Below, in pieces: positions 42,236 to 50,933 of a DNA stretch of 64,000 bases. This DNA comes from Lysobacter changpingensis. Its GTDB lineage: Bacteria > Pseudomonadota > Gammaproteobacteria > Xanthomonadales > Xanthomonadaceae. Location of the stretch: NCBI RefSeq assembly GCF_017308985.1, contig NZ_JADWPE010000002.1, positions 868,001-932,000 of the forward strand, read 5' to 3'. The position numbers and the translations under genes are program-made. The notes below the pieces were generated by a model that was not told where the DNA came from, ran no database searches, and saw nothing but the letters and a program-made list of their open reading frames with translations. Position 1 is the stretch's first letter. Each line of letters opens with the position of its first letter.

Positions 42236-43164
42236 CCACCGGCTGGTCGATCTATGTGATCGCGATCGTCGTGATCAATCTGTTTGGTTGCCTCTGGCTG
42301 ATCTGGTGGACCGGCAAGCGCCGGCCGGGCGATCCCGCCCCCACCGACACCAGCCACGTGTGGGACGGCAACCTCACCGAATACAACAAGCCCATGCCGA
42401 AGTGGTGGGTGAACCTGTTCTACATCACCATCGTCTTCGCGGTGGGCTACCTGATCTGGTTCCCGGGCCTGGGCGCGTACGCAGGCATGAGCAGGTGGAC
42501 CTCGGCGAAGGAGCAGGCGTCGGACAAGGCGCGCGACGACGCGAAGCTCGAAGCGGCCTTCGCGCCGTACGCGGGCAAGTCGATCGACACCATCGCGCGC
42601 GACCCGAAGGCCGTCGCGCTAGGTCGCTCGATCTTCAACAACACCTGCGCGACCTGCCACGGCTCCACCGCGCAGGGGGCGATCGGCTATCCCAACCTCA
42701 CCGATCAGGTGTGGCATTGGGGCGGCACGCCGGATGACGTGCTGCATTCGGTGATGGAAGGCCGCGAAGGCGTGATGCCCGAATGGGGCAAGGTGCTTAC
42801 CGGTATGGGCGGCGACAACGCGGTGGATTACGTGGTCGCTTACGTCCGCACGCTCTCCGACCCGGACAGCATGCAGAACAACTACATGGCCGCGCAGGGC
42901 AAGAGCCTCTACAACGGCGTGTGCATCGCGTGCCACGGCGTGGACGGCAAGGGCAACATCGCGATGGGCGCGCCCGACCTGACCGACGACTACTGGCTCT
43001 ACGGCAATACCAGCGAAAGCCTGCGCCAGACGATCGAGCACGGCCGCCACGGCGTGATGCCCGCATGGCGCACCACGCTGGGCGAAACCCGTTCGCGCCT
43101 GGCCGCGGCCTACGTCTGGTCGCTCTCGCACCCCGACAAGCCCCCGGCCACCGCCACGCGCTGA
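42232..43164 (+). CDS. ccoP: cbb3-type cytochrome c oxidase subunit III (diheme c)
   Basis: A 310-residue subunit with two N-terminal helices (WSIYVIAIVVINLFGCLWLI; WWVNLFYITIVFAVGYLIWF) and two periplasmic heme c domains with CATCH (about 142) and CIACH (about 229). MPEWGKVL and MPAWRTTL supply axial Met residues. It receives electrons from soluble cytochromes. Four-base overlap with ccoQ. Confidence 0.97.
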   Translation: MTTGWSIYVIAIVVINLFGCLWLIWWTGKRRPGDPAPTDTSHVWDGNLTEYNKPMPKWWVNLFYITIVFAVGYLIWFPGLGAYAGMSRWTSAKEQASDKARDDAKLEAAFAPYAGKSIDTIARDPKAVALGRSIFNNTCATCHGSTAQGAIGYPNLTDQVWHWGGTPDDVLHSVMEGREGVMPEWGKVLTGMGGDNAVDYVVAYVRTLSDPDSMQNNYMAAQGKSLYNGVCIACHGVDGKGNIAMGAPDLTDDYWLYGNTSESLRQTIEHGRHGVMPAWRTTLGETRSRLAAAYVWSLSHPDKPPATATR

Positions 43165-43189
43165 ACCTTCACGAGGTGAGCAAGCCGTC

Positions 43190-43483
43190 ATGAGCCAGCC
43201 CACACCGCGCTTCGACCACCCGCCCCGACCGCTCTCGCAGCGGCTCGGGGCGATCCTCTGGCCGAGCTTCTTCGCCGCCTGCGTGGCGACGATGGTGTTC
43301 TTCGCCTTCGTCGATCCGATCGCGCTGCGCGACATGACCTTCCCGCACCTGCCGATGACACGCACGCTCGGGTACAGCCTGGGCTTTTTCATGTTCTGGC
43401 TGGCCACCGCCGGCTCCAGCGCCTTCACCTGGGTGCTGCTGCGCCCGGCCAGCCGCTTCAACGGGCCGCTGCGGCCCGAGTGA
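43190..43483 (+). CDS. Small two-helix membrane protein between ccoP and ccoG
   Basis: A 97-residue protein with two membrane helices, ILWPSFFAACVATMVFFAFV and LGYSLGFFMFWLATAGSSAF, joined by a short DPIALRDMTFPHLP loop. GAGGTGAG precedes the ATG. It lies between structural and assembly genes of cbb3 and is probably in the same transcript. I recall it as an uncharacterised neighbour in Xanthomonadaceae; an assembly role is inference. Confidence 0.75.
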   Translation: MSQPTPRFDHPPRPLSQRLGAILWPSFFAACVATMVFFAFVDPIALRDMTFPHLPMTRTLGYSLGFFMFWLATAGSSAFTWVLLRPASRFNGPLRPE

Positions 43484-43509
43484 CACCGACGAGTCGACGA
43501 AGAACCGCA

Positions 43510-45063
43510 ATGAACAAGAAGATCGAGATCGACCTGCTCGACGACGGCGGCAACGCCCTGTACGTCAGCGAGCGGAAGATTTATCCGCGCAGCGTCAGCG
43601 GCACGTTCCAGACGTGGCGCAACGTCGCGGTCGTGGTGCTGCTGGGCATGTTCTACGTGTTCCCGTGGCTGCGCTGGGACGGGCGACAGGCGGTGCTGTT
43701 CGATCTGCCGGCGCGCAAGTTCTACGTGTTCGGGCTGAACTTCTGGCCGCAGGATTTCTTCCTGCTCGCGGTGCTGATGATCATCGCCGGCCTGTCGCTG
43801 TTCTTCTTCACCGCCATCGCCGGGCGCCTGTGGTGCGGCTATGCGTGCCCGCAGACGGTGTGGACGGAAGTGTTCCTGTGGATGGAGCGCTGGACCGAAG
43901 GCGACCGCAACGCGCGCATGAAGCTCGACGCGGCGCCGTGGAGCGGCGAGAAACTGCTGCGCAAGGGCGGCAAGCACGTGCTGTGGCTGCTGTTCGCGCT
44001 GTGGACCGGCTTCACGTTCGTGGGCTTCTTCACGCCGATCACGGAGCTGGCCGCGCGCGTGCCGTTCCTCGGCAATCCACCGGGCTGGGGCGGCTGGGAA
44101 ACCTTCTGGGTGCTGTTCTACGCCCTGGCGACCTGGGGCAACGCGGGCTTCCTGCGCGAACAGGTCTGCAAGTACATGTGCCCGTATGCGCGCTTCCAGA
44201 GCGCGATGTTCGACCGCAACACGCTGATCATCGCCTACGACCCGATGCGCGGCGAACCGCGCGGCCCGCGCAAGCGCGGCCTGGCCAGCGTGCTCGAACG
44301 CGCGCGCGGCCTGCTCGATCCGGCCACCGCGTACGACTACGTGTTCCGCGCCGCGCGCCAGGGCAACGCGGTCGCGCTCGGCGCCGCCGGCACCACCGCG
44401 GTCACCGACGTGGGCCTGACCGCCGAACCGCTGCCGAAGTTCGCGCCGGAAGAACTCGGCGACTGCATCGACTGCACGATCTGCGTGCAGGTCTGCCCCA
44501 CCGGCATCGACATCCGCAACGGCCTGCAATACGAGTGCATCGCCTGCGGCGCATGCATCGACGCCTGCGATTCGGTGATGCAGAAGATGGGCTACCCGAA
44601 CGGCCTGATCCGCTATTCCACGCAGAACGCCATCGACGGCAGGCCCACGCGCGTGGCGCGCCCGCGCGTGCTGCTCTACGGCACGCTGCTGCTGGCGTTG
44701 TGCGTGGCGTGGGCGTGGGGCATCGGCCATCGCAGCCCACTGATCGCCGAGGTGCTGCGCGACCGCAACGCGCTGTACCGCGAGACCGCCGCGCAGCGCA
44801 TCGAGAACACCTACACGCTCAAGCTCGTCAACAAGGACGTGGCGCCGCGCTCCTTCCGCATCCGCGTCGAAGCGCCGGCGGGCATCGAGCTTCGCGACGG
44901 CGTGCAGACCATCGACGCCGGCGCCGAGCAGGTGCTGAACCTGCCGCTGGTGCTGGCCGCGCCGTCGCACGTGCGCGGCAAGCAGGCGGTGACCTTCCAT
45001 GTCGAACGCGTCGACGGCGCCGCAAGCGCGTCGGTCGAATCGACCTTCTTCGGACCGATGTGA
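43510..45063 (+). CDS. ccoG: Cytochrome c oxidase accessory protein CcoG (FixG family)
   Basis: A 517-residue polyferredoxin-type membrane protein that reduces copper for cbb3 assembly. It has about five membrane helices, GRLWCGYACPQTVWTE and QVCKYMCPYARFQSAM (NapH-like Cys motifs), then two [4Fe-4S] clusters in DCIDCTICVQVCPTGIDIRN and CIACGACIDACDSVMQ, and a C-terminal periplasmic Ig-like domain (YTLKLVNKDVAPRSFRIRVE). Start MNKKIEIDL at 43510. The stop overlaps ccoH (TGATG). Confidence 0.95.
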   Translation: MNKKIEIDLLDDGGNALYVSERKIYPRSVSGTFQTWRNVAVVVLLGMFYVFPWLRWDGRQAVLFDLPARKFYVFGLNFWPQDFFLLAVLMIIAGLSLFFFTAIAGRLWCGYACPQTVWTEVFLWMERWTEGDRNARMKLDAAPWSGEKLLRKGGKHVLWLLFALWTGFTFVGFFTPITELAARVPFLGNPPGWGGWETFWVLFYALATWGNAGFLREQVCKYMCPYARFQSAMFDRNTLIIAYDPMRGEPRGPRKRGLASVLERARGLLDPATAYDYVFRAARQGNAVALGAAGTTAVTDVGLTAEPLPKFAPEELGDCIDCTICVQVCPTGIDIRNGLQYECIACGACIDACDSVMQKMGYPNGLIRYSTQNAIDGRPTRVARPRVLLYGTLLLALCVAWAWGIGHRSPLIAEVLRDRNALYRETAAQRIENTYTLKLVNKDVAPRSFRIRVEAPAGIELRDGVQTIDAGAEQVLNLPLVLAAPSHVRGKQAVTFHVERVDGAASASVESTFFGPM

Positions 45064-45572
45064 TGGGCATGGCCGCAAAAACCCGCAATCCCGTGATGTG
45101 GCTGGTGATCGGCCTGCCGGTGCTGTCGATCGTGGCCGGCGTCGGCCTGGTGGTGATCTCGGTGCGCAGCGGCGGCGGCGACGCGGTGATCGACACCGTG
45201 CAGCGCACCGCGCAGATCCAGACGACCGAACTCGGGCCGGACGAACGCGCGCAGTCGATGAAGCTCTCCGCCGTGATGCATGTCGATGCGAAGGGCCTCG
45301 AACTGCTGCCGGTCGGCGGCGCGTTCTCCAGCGGCGAGGTGCCGCGCGACGTGCCGCTGACGCTGGTGCTCTCGCATCCGAGCGACGCGACCCTGGACCG
45401 CAGCGTCGAACTTCGCCCGAGCGAACTGGGCTGGCACGCCGACCTCGCGCTGCCGCTCGATCACGACTGGCTGCTGCAACTCGCGCCTGCCGACACACGA
45501 TGGCGTCTGCGCGGCCGGCTGATCGCCGGACAGGGCGCGGCGCATCTTGGTCCGGCGCTGCGCGACGAATGA
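45063..45572 (+). CDS. ccoH: FixH/CcoH-family cbb3 oxidase assembly protein
   Basis: A 169-residue bitopic membrane protein: one helix (VMWLVIGLPVLSIVAGVGLV) and a periplasmic beta-rich domain (MKLSAVMHVDAKGLELLPVG, VPLTLVLSHPSDATLDRSVE, RPSELGWHADLALPLDHDW). It interacts with the CcoP/CcoQ module during assembly in studied systems. Its ATG lies in the ccoG stop and its stop overlaps ccoI (ATGA). Confidence 0.88.
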   Translation: MGMAAKTRNPVMWLVIGLPVLSIVAGVGLVVISVRSGGGDAVIDTVQRTAQIQTTELGPDERAQSMKLSAVMHVDAKGLELLPVGGAFSSGEVPRDVPLTLVLSHPSDATLDRSVELRPSELGWHADLALPLDHDWLLQLAPADTRWRLRGRLIAGQGAAHLGPALRDE

Positions 45573-47980
45573 CGATGGACGCGGCGCTGCCACTGCGTGA
45601 AACGCACGCCGCCGGGCTCGGCCTCTGCCACCACTGCGGCGAGGCGCTCGCGCCCGATGCGATCCGCGACGGCGACCGCGCGTTCTGCTGCAACGGCTGC
45701 GCGGCGGCATCCTCGTGGATCCGCGAAGCCGCGCTCGGCGATTACTACGCGCTGCGCACCTCGCCCGCCGGCCGCGTTCAGGCCGACGCCGCCGACTTCG
45801 GCGCCTGGGATCGCGACGTCGTGCTCGCCGAACACAGCCGCATCGTGCCCGGCGGACGCGAGATCACCGTGCTCACCGACGCGATGCGCTGCGCCGCGTG
45901 CGCGTGGCTGATCGATCGCGCCCTGCGCCGCCAGCCGGGCGTGCTCGACGCCGGCGCGAATGCCGTCACCGGCCGCATCGTGGTGTCGTGGGATCCGCAG
46001 CGCGTCGCGCTGTCCACGCTGATGCAGCGCCTGTCCGCGCTCGGCTATCGCCCGTGGCTTGCGACCGGCGAAGCACGCGAACAGGCGCAGCGTCGCGAGC
46101 GCCGCCGCTGGCTGATGCGCCTGGGCGTGGCGGGCCTTGGCGCGATCCAGGCGATGATGTTCGCCGAGGCGCTGTACCTGGACACCACGCAGCAGATGCC
46201 GGTCGCCACGCGCGATTTCTTCCGCTGGATCACCTTCCTGGTGTCCACGCCGGTGGTGTTCTATTCGGGATGGCCGTTCCTGGAAGGCATGTGGCACGAA
46301 CTGCGCGGCCGCCGCCTCGGCATGGACACGCTGATCGCCGGCTCCACGCTGCTCGCCTACATCGCAAGCCTCGTGGAAACCCTGCGCGGCGGCACCCACG
46401 TCTGGTACGACGCGGCGGTGATGTTCGTGCTGCTGTTGCTGGTGGCGCGCACGTTCGAACAGCGCGCGCGCGGCATCGCCAGCGCGCAGGTCGACGCGCT
46501 CGCGCGTGCGCGCCCCGCGCTCGCCGTGCGCGAGAAGGCCGACGGCGGCGCCGAACAGATTCCGCTGGGCGACATCGCCGTCGGCGACGTCCTGCGCGTC
46601 GCCGCCGGCGAAGCGGTACCCGCCGACGGCGTGCTGCTCGACGGCGCCGCATCGTTCGACGAAGCGCTGATCACCGGCGAATCCACCCCGGTGCGCCGCG
46701 ACGCCGGCGAACCCGCGCTGGCGGGCAGCATCTGCCGCGAGCGGTCGGCGCGCCTGCGGGTGGTGCGCACCGGCAGCGACACGCGACTGTCGCAGCTCAC
46801 CCGCCTGGTCGAACAGGCGCAGTCCACGCGCCCGCAGCTGGCGCGCGCGGCCGAACGCGTGGCCGGCGGCTTCGTCGTCGCGCTGCTGGTGTGCGCGGCG
46901 GGCACGTTCGCGTGGTGGCACGTGCACGATCCCGCGCGCGCACTGGAAATCACGCTCGCCCTGCTGGTGGTGAGCTGCCCGTGCGCACTGTCGCTGGCGA
47001 TCCCGACCGCGCTGACCACCGCGCACGGCGCGCTCGCGCGGATCGGCGTGCTGGGCGTGCGTGAGGACGCGCTGTCGACGCTCGCCCGGGTCGATCGCGT
47101 CGTGCTCGACAAGACCGGCACGCTCAGCAACGGCCGGCCGGAACTGGATCGCGTCGCGACGTTCGGGCGCATCGACGCAGCGACGGCATTGTCGATCGTC
47201 GCGGCGCTCGAACGCGGCAGTGCGCATCCGCTCGCGCAGGCGTTCGCGCACGTCGACTCCGATCGCGTCGCGCACGGCGTGCACGCGGTGGCCGGTTGCG
47301 GCATCGAAGGCGACGTGGACGGCACGCGGTGGCGGCTTGGCCGCGCCGATTTCGCCGCCGCGCGCGCGGACGACGGCGCGCTGTGGCTCGGCGACGGCGC
47401 TCGCGGGTTCGCGCGCATCACCGTGCGCGAAACGATGCGGGAAGGCGCGCGCGAAGCCGTGGCCGCGCTGCGAAAAGCGGGCGTCGCGGTCGAACTGTGC
47501 AGCGGCGACGCGGGCGATCCCGTGGCGGGCTTCGCGCGGCAGGTCGGCATCGACGCGTTCCATGCGCGGCAGTCGCCCGAGCAGAAGCTCGAACGCGTGC
47601 GCCAGGCGCAGGCGCGCGGCGAGATCGTCGCAATGGTCGGCGACGGTCTGAACGACGCGCCCGTGCTCGCCGGCGCCGACGTGTCGCTGGCGATGGCCGA
47701 GGGCGCCGCGCTCGCGCAACGCGCGGCGGACTTCGTCGTGACCAGTCCGTCGCTGCTGCGCGTGCCGCAGGCGATCGTGCTGGCACGGCGCACGCAGCGC
47801 ATCGTGCGGCAGAACCTCGCCTGGGCGCTGGGCTACAACGTGCTGGCGATCCCGCTCGCCGCGACCGGCCATGTCACGCCGTGGATCGCCGCGCTCGGCA
47901 TGGCCGGTTCCTCGCTGCTGGTCACCCTCAACGCGCTGCGGCTGGGCCGGCGCGAACGCACTTCGCGGAGGACCGCATGA
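45569..47980 (+). CDS. ccoI: Copper-translocating P1B-type ATPase CcoI (FixI)
   Basis: An 803-residue inner-membrane copper pump delivering copper for the cbb3 CuB site. The N-terminal Cys-rich stretch CHHCGEALA and FCCNGCAAASS is the DUF2318-like head of FixI; the heavy-metal-associated domain has MRCAACAWLIDRAL. The membrane copper site is VVSCPCALSLAIPTALT (CPC). The phosphorylation loop is LDKTGTLSNG (Asp about 513), HP motif ERGSAHPLAQA, and the hinge AMVGDGLNDAPVLAGADVS. Length is typical. Overlaps both neighbours by four bases. Confidence 0.95.
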   Translation: MTMDAALPLRETHAAGLGLCHHCGEALAPDAIRDGDRAFCCNGCAAASSWIREAALGDYYALRTSPAGRVQADAADFGAWDRDVVLAEHSRIVPGGREITVLTDAMRCAACAWLIDRALRRQPGVLDAGANAVTGRIVVSWDPQRVALSTLMQRLSALGYRPWLATGEAREQAQRRERRRWLMRLGVAGLGAIQAMMFAEALYLDTTQQMPVATRDFFRWITFLVSTPVVFYSGWPFLEGMWHELRGRRLGMDTLIAGSTLLAYIASLVETLRGGTHVWYDAAVMFVLLLLVARTFEQRARGIASAQVDALARARPALAVREKADGGAEQIPLGDIAVGDVLRVAAGEAVPADGVLLDGAASFDEALITGESTPVRRDAGEPALAGSICRERSARLRVVRTGSDTRLSQLTRLVEQAQSTRPQLARAAERVAGGFVVALLVCAAGTFAWWHVHDPARALEITLALLVVSCPCALSLAIPTALTTAHGALARIGVLGVREDALSTLARVDRVVLDKTGTLSNGRPELDRVATFGRIDAATALSIVAALERGSAHPLAQAFAHVDSDRVAHGVHAVAGCGIEGDVDGTRWRLGRADFAAARADDGALWLGDGARGFARITVRETMREGAREAVAALRKAGVAVELCSGDAGDPVAGFARQVGIDAFHARQSPEQKLERVRQAQARGEIVAMVGDGLNDAPVLAGADVSLAMAEGAALAQRAADFVVTSPSLLRVPQAIVLARRTQRIVRQNLAWALGYNVLAIPLAATGHVTPWIAALGMAGSSLLVTLNALRLGRRERTSRRTA

Positions 47981-48165
47981 ACATCCTGCTGCTGCTCGTC
48001 CCGATCAGCCTGGTACTGCTGGGCATCGCGATCGCTTCCTTCGTGTGGGCGGTGCGTCGTGGCCAGTTCGACGACCTGGACACCCCGGCCATCGACATCC
48101 TGCGCGACGACCCGCAGCCCGTGCAGCCCGGCGACGCGCGCGATGAGGTGCGCGATGGCGGTTGA
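47977..48165 (+). CDS. ccoS: cbb3-type oxidase assembly protein CcoS
   Basis: A 62-residue protein with one helix (MNILLLLVPISLVLLGIAIA) followed by FVWAVRRGQFDDLDTPAIDI, the CcoS signature (W..R.GQ(F/Y)DDLD). CcoS is needed for heme and copper insertion. It overlaps ccoI by four bases and the next gene by eleven. Confidence 0.94.
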   Translation: MNILLLLVPISLVLLGIAIASFVWAVRRGQFDDLDTPAIDILRDDPQPVQPGDARDEVRDGG

Positions 48166-48874
48166 CTGGCTCACGCTCGGCGCCGCATCGCTCAGCGGAC
48201 TGCTCGGCGGCGCGCACTGCGCGGCGATGTGCGGCGGCATCGCGACGGGGTTTTCCGTCACGGGCAAGCGCTCGATCGCACCGGCGCTGGAAGCGAATCT
48301 CGCGCGTGTGGGTGGCTACGTCATCGCGGGCGCGATCGCCGGCGGCCTCGGCCACGGCATCGTCGGCGTCGCGCGCATGGACGGGCTCGCGACCGCGCTG
48401 CGCATGCTGGTCGGGCTGGTGCTCGTCGTCGTCGCGCTGCGCCTGTTCGATCGAACCGGACGGCTGTCGGCGCTCGGCGGTCCCGGCGCGCGCATGTGGG
48501 CGTGGCTGCGTCCGCTGCAGCAGCGGCTGCTGCCGGCGGATTCGCGCGCCAGGCGCATCGGCCTGGCGGTGCTCTGGGGCTGGCTGCCGTGCGGGCTGAG
48601 CACCACGCTGCTCGCCGCGGCGTGGCTGCAGGCGAGCGCGATCAACGGCGCGCTGACGATGCTCGCCTTCGGCCTCGGCACGCTGCCGGTGATGCTGCCG
48701 CTGACCTGGAGCGGCGCGCGCCTTGGGCGCTGGCTGCAGACGCGCTGGCGCAATGCCGGCGCGGCGCTGGTGATGGTGGCGGGATTGCTGACGCTGTCGG
48801 CACCGTGGCTGATGCAGGTCCCGCAACTGCACGCGGTACTGTCCGCGCTGGGCTGCGTCGCGCCGACGGCGTGA
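48155..48874 (+). CDS. TauE/SafE-like membrane transporter of the cbb3 locus
   Basis: A 239-residue protein with about six helices. LGGAHCAAMCGGIATGF has the paired Cys of the COG2836 group, and WGWLPCGLSTTLLAAAWLQA the second family motif; both look like DsbD/CcdA-type half-channels. It is regularly found after ccoS in proteobacteria. Transport of a copper or thiol reductant is a plausible but unproven role. It overlaps ccoS by 11 bases with GAGGTG before the ATG. Confidence 0.82.
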   Translation: MAVDWLTLGAASLSGLLGGAHCAAMCGGIATGFSVTGKRSIAPALEANLARVGGYVIAGAIAGGLGHGIVGVARMDGLATALRMLVGLVLVVVALRLFDRTGRLSALGGPGARMWAWLRPLQQRLLPADSRARRIGLAVLWGWLPCGLSTTLLAAAWLQASAINGALTMLAFGLGTLPVMLPLTWSGARLGRWLQTRWRNAGAALVMVAGLLTLSAPWLMQVPQLHAVLSALGCVAPTA

Positions 48875-48892
48875 GGTCGGAAACCCCGCCGC

Positions 48893-49663
48893 CTACGACG
48901 CGTTGCGCGTGCGGCGCGCGCGCGGGGTTTCTTCCTCGATGCCGTGCGCCAGGCGCTTGAGTTCGTCCATGTCGAGGACCTCCACGCGGCGGCCGTGCAC
49001 GTCGATCACGCCATCCTCCTGCAGGCGCGTGAAGCCGCGGCTCACCGTTTCCAGCGCGAGGCCGAGGTAACGCGCGACGTCCTCGCGGCTCATCGGCAGC
49101 TTGAACTGCGTCGGCGACTGGCCGATCTGACGGAAGCGCTCGCCCAGTCCGTGCAGGAACAGCGCGATGCGCTCGTTCGCCTGCCTGCGCACCAGCATGC
49201 CCATGTGGTCGTGGTCGCGATTGAGGCTGTGCCCGATGACGCGCAGCAGCTGCTGCTGCAGGCCCGGCAACTGCGCGGCGACGTCGGTGAGCTGGTCGAA
49301 CGGGACTTCGCACACGTTCGCATCGCCCAGCGCGACCGCCTCGCAGCGATGCGAGCCGCCGCCCAGCGCGTCCAGCCCGATCAGTTCGCCGGGCAGATGG
49401 AAACCGAGCACCTGTTCGTCGCCGTCCTCGCTCAGCGTGACGGTCTTGAACGCGCCGTCACGGGCGACGTAGACCGAGGAAAGGGTATCGCCGATGCGGA
49501 ACAGCCGTTCGCCGCGATTGATGGTGCGGCGACGGCGGACGATGTCGTCCAGGCGATCGAGTTCAGGCCCGCTGATGCCCGCCGGCAGGCAGAGCTGCTG
49601 CAGCGAGCACTGCGAACAGCTGCGACGAAGATGCGCGAGATCCAGGGGAGCGGGACTGTTCAT
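48893..49663 (-). CDS. fnr: FNR/Anr-type oxygen-sensing transcriptional regulator
   Basis: A 256-residue CRP/FNR regulator. An N-terminal CSQCSLQQLC (Cys16, 19, 25) plus Cys118 in ANVCEVPF gives the four ligands of the oxygen-labile [4Fe-4S] cluster. The cAMP-like beta-roll has LFRIGDTLSSVYVARDGAFK and LGFHLPGELIGLDAL; the HTH is MSREDVARYLGLALETVSRG, and the E..SR pattern in ETVSR recognises TTGAT…ATCAA. Both such boxes in the window precede hemN and ccoN. It converges with the cbb3 cluster. A start six codons upstream is possible. Confidence 0.94.
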   Translation of the reverse strand: MNSPAPLDLAHLRRSCSQCSLQQLCLPAGISGPELDRLDDIVRRRRTINRGERLFRIGDTLSSVYVARDGAFKTVTLSEDGDEQVLGFHLPGELIGLDALGGGSHRCEAVALGDANVCEVPFDQLTDVAAQLPGLQQQLLRVIGHSLNRDHDHMGMLVRRQANERIALFLHGLGERFRQIGQSPTQFKLPMSREDVARYLGLALETVSRGFTRLQEDGVIDVHGRRVEVLDMDELKRLAHGIEEETPRARRTRNAS

Positions 49664-50221
49664 CGTGCGCCATTGTCGCATGTCCGATCGTGCAGTCGTG
49701 GCGCTGCCCCCGGGGCGTATTGTCCATGCACGCAAGCGAAAGGCGGCCGAAGCCGCCTTTCGCGCCACACACCCGAGGTTCCGCCCTCTTCCGGGGCTCG
49801 CGATGCCGCCGGGAACAGGACGGCGAATCATCGCGAGCGCACTGTGCGCCGCCACGCATGAACCTGCGCGTGATCGCGGGCCGCGCGTGCACGTGCGCTT
49901 AACCCGCCCCTGCGGCTTTTCTGCTTGCCCGTGGCTGGGAATGTGATCGCGTCCGCGTTCGGCGTCGCATGGACGCGGCATCGCGAGCATCGCGGCCCCG
50001 GACGACCGCGCGCATGACCTTGCCGCCATATCCGGCAAAGATCGCGTCGAAAGTTCCAGTCGCGGGACAGTGTTTCCCCGAAGTCCGGCCTTTGTTCCCC
50101 GGATGCAACGCCCATCTCCTTCGTGCAGCGATGGCCGCCCAGGCATTCCGCCAGGACCCGTCGCACGAAAAGCGCCGCTCCCTCCCCCACTTCGCGGCGC
50201 GCATGCAGGAGTCGATTCGCA
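49664..50221. other. Gene-free divergent region fnr / outer-membrane barrel gene
   Basis: About 560 bases with no convincing gene on either strand; a minus-strand frame at 49828-50238 is rich in Arg and Cys and has no family look. The region must hold the fnr and barrel promoters. A strong orphan hairpin is listed at 49736-49763. Confidence 0.5.
49736..49763. terminator. Orphan terminator-like hairpin
   Basis: GCGAAAGGCGGC/GCCGCCTTTCGC, a 12-bp perfect stem with loop CGAA. The same GGC-type tetraloop hairpin ends genes elsewhere in this window. Here no gene ends nearby on either strand, so it may end a small RNA or cap the fnr leader. T tract absent. Confidence 0.45.
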
Positions 50222-50770
50222 ATGAAGAAGCACAACACCTACAAGAACAAGCTGCTCTCCACCGCCCTGGTCGCCGTGGTCGCCAGCGCCGCCGCCTTCG
50301 GCGCGCAGGCCGCGGACAAGGGGTTCTACGCCGGTGCGGGCGTGGGCCAGTCGTATGTCGACGAAGGCGCCTACGACGACGAGGACACCGCGTACTCGGT
50401 CTTCGGCGGCTACCAGTTCAACCGCTATTTCGGCCTGGAAGCCGGCTATGCCGACTTCGGCAAGCTCGAGCCGCGCGGCACCGGCACGCCGCTGGAAGCC
50501 AGCTCGGTCTACCTGACCGCCGTCGGCACGGTACCGATCACCGACCGCTTCTCCGCCTACGCGAAGGCCGGTTTCCAGCGCTGGGACCTGGACCGTTCGA
50601 TTCCGTCCATCGTCGGTAACACCGACGACAACGGCACCGACCCGACCTACGGCCTGGGCGTGCAGTACCGCTTCACCGACAACGTCGCGCTGCGCGGCGA
50701 GTACAGCCGCTTCGAGGTCGAGGACACCGATCTGGACCTGGCGCAGATCCAGGTGCGTTACGACTTCTGA
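50222..50770 (+). CDS. Outer-membrane beta-barrel protein (OmpA-like / porin family)
   Basis: A 182-residue protein. Signal peptide LLSTALVAVVASAAAFGAQA, then an eight-strand barrel: GFYAGAGVGQSYVDEGAYDD, YSVFGGYQFNRYFGLEAGYA, VYLTAVGTVPITDRFSAYAK, YGLGVQYRFTDNVALRGEYS, ending in the outer-membrane targeting F (VRYDF). AGGAG lies ten bases before the ATG. No OmpA C-terminal peptidoglycan domain is present. Role unknown; barrels of this size are often adhesins or structural. A terminator follows. Confidence 0.88.
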   Translation: MKKHNTYKNKLLSTALVAVVASAAAFGAQAADKGFYAGAGVGQSYVDEGAYDDEDTAYSVFGGYQFNRYFGLEAGYADFGKLEPRGTGTPLEASSVYLTAVGTVPITDRFSAYAKAGFQRWDLDRSIPSIVGNTDDNGTDPTYGLGVQYRFTDNVALRGEYSRFEVEDTDLDLAQIQVRYDF

Positions 50771-50785
50771 TACGCCCGGCGACCA

Positions 50786-50910
50786 GGAGTGAGGAACGGG
50801 AAACGAGTGGGGAAACCCGCTCGTTTTTCGTTTGCCGCATCGACTGGTTTCTCGTTCCTCTCCACGGGTTCCTCGTTCCTCTCCGCTCATTCCCCGTATT
50901 ACTCTCGGCG
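50786..50910. repeat. Short direct-repeat tract based on GAGGAACGAG
   Basis: Contains GAGGAACGGGAAACGAG on the plus strand and at least two inverted units CTCGTTCCTCTCC (50852-50880), so the tract reads as several copies of GAGGAACGAG in both orientations. It overlaps the barrel terminator and lies before the permease start. It resembles dispersed repeats I recall from Lysobacter genomes. Confidence 0.55.
50803..50828 (+). terminator. Terminator of the barrel gene
   Basis: ACGAGTGGG/CCCGCTCGT stem (one G-T pair) with loop GAAA and a TTTTT run at 50824-50828, 33 bases after the stop. Confidence 0.8.
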
Positions 50911-50933
50911 CTGGCCGACCATGGACCACGCCC

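Noticed and set aside
42619-45693. A 1000-codon antisense open frame across ccoP-ccoH
   Set aside because: Same artefact; the plus strand encodes the unmistakable cbb3 genes with overlapping start and stop codons.
45461-47872. An 800-codon antisense open frame across ccoI
   Set aside because: Composition is Arg/Ala/His-rich without any motif; the plus strand has CPC, DKTGT and GDGLNDAP motifs of a P-type ATPase.
48881-48930. AAACCCCGC…GCGGGGTTT as a terminator for the SafE-like gene
   Set aside because: The arms are 32 bases apart and the right arm is inside the fnr coding sequence; the match may reflect G+C content.
49828-50238. A 136-codon minus-strand frame upstream of fnr
   Set aside because: Rich in Arg, Cys and His, no recognisable domain, no start signal, and it covers the promoter of the barrel gene.
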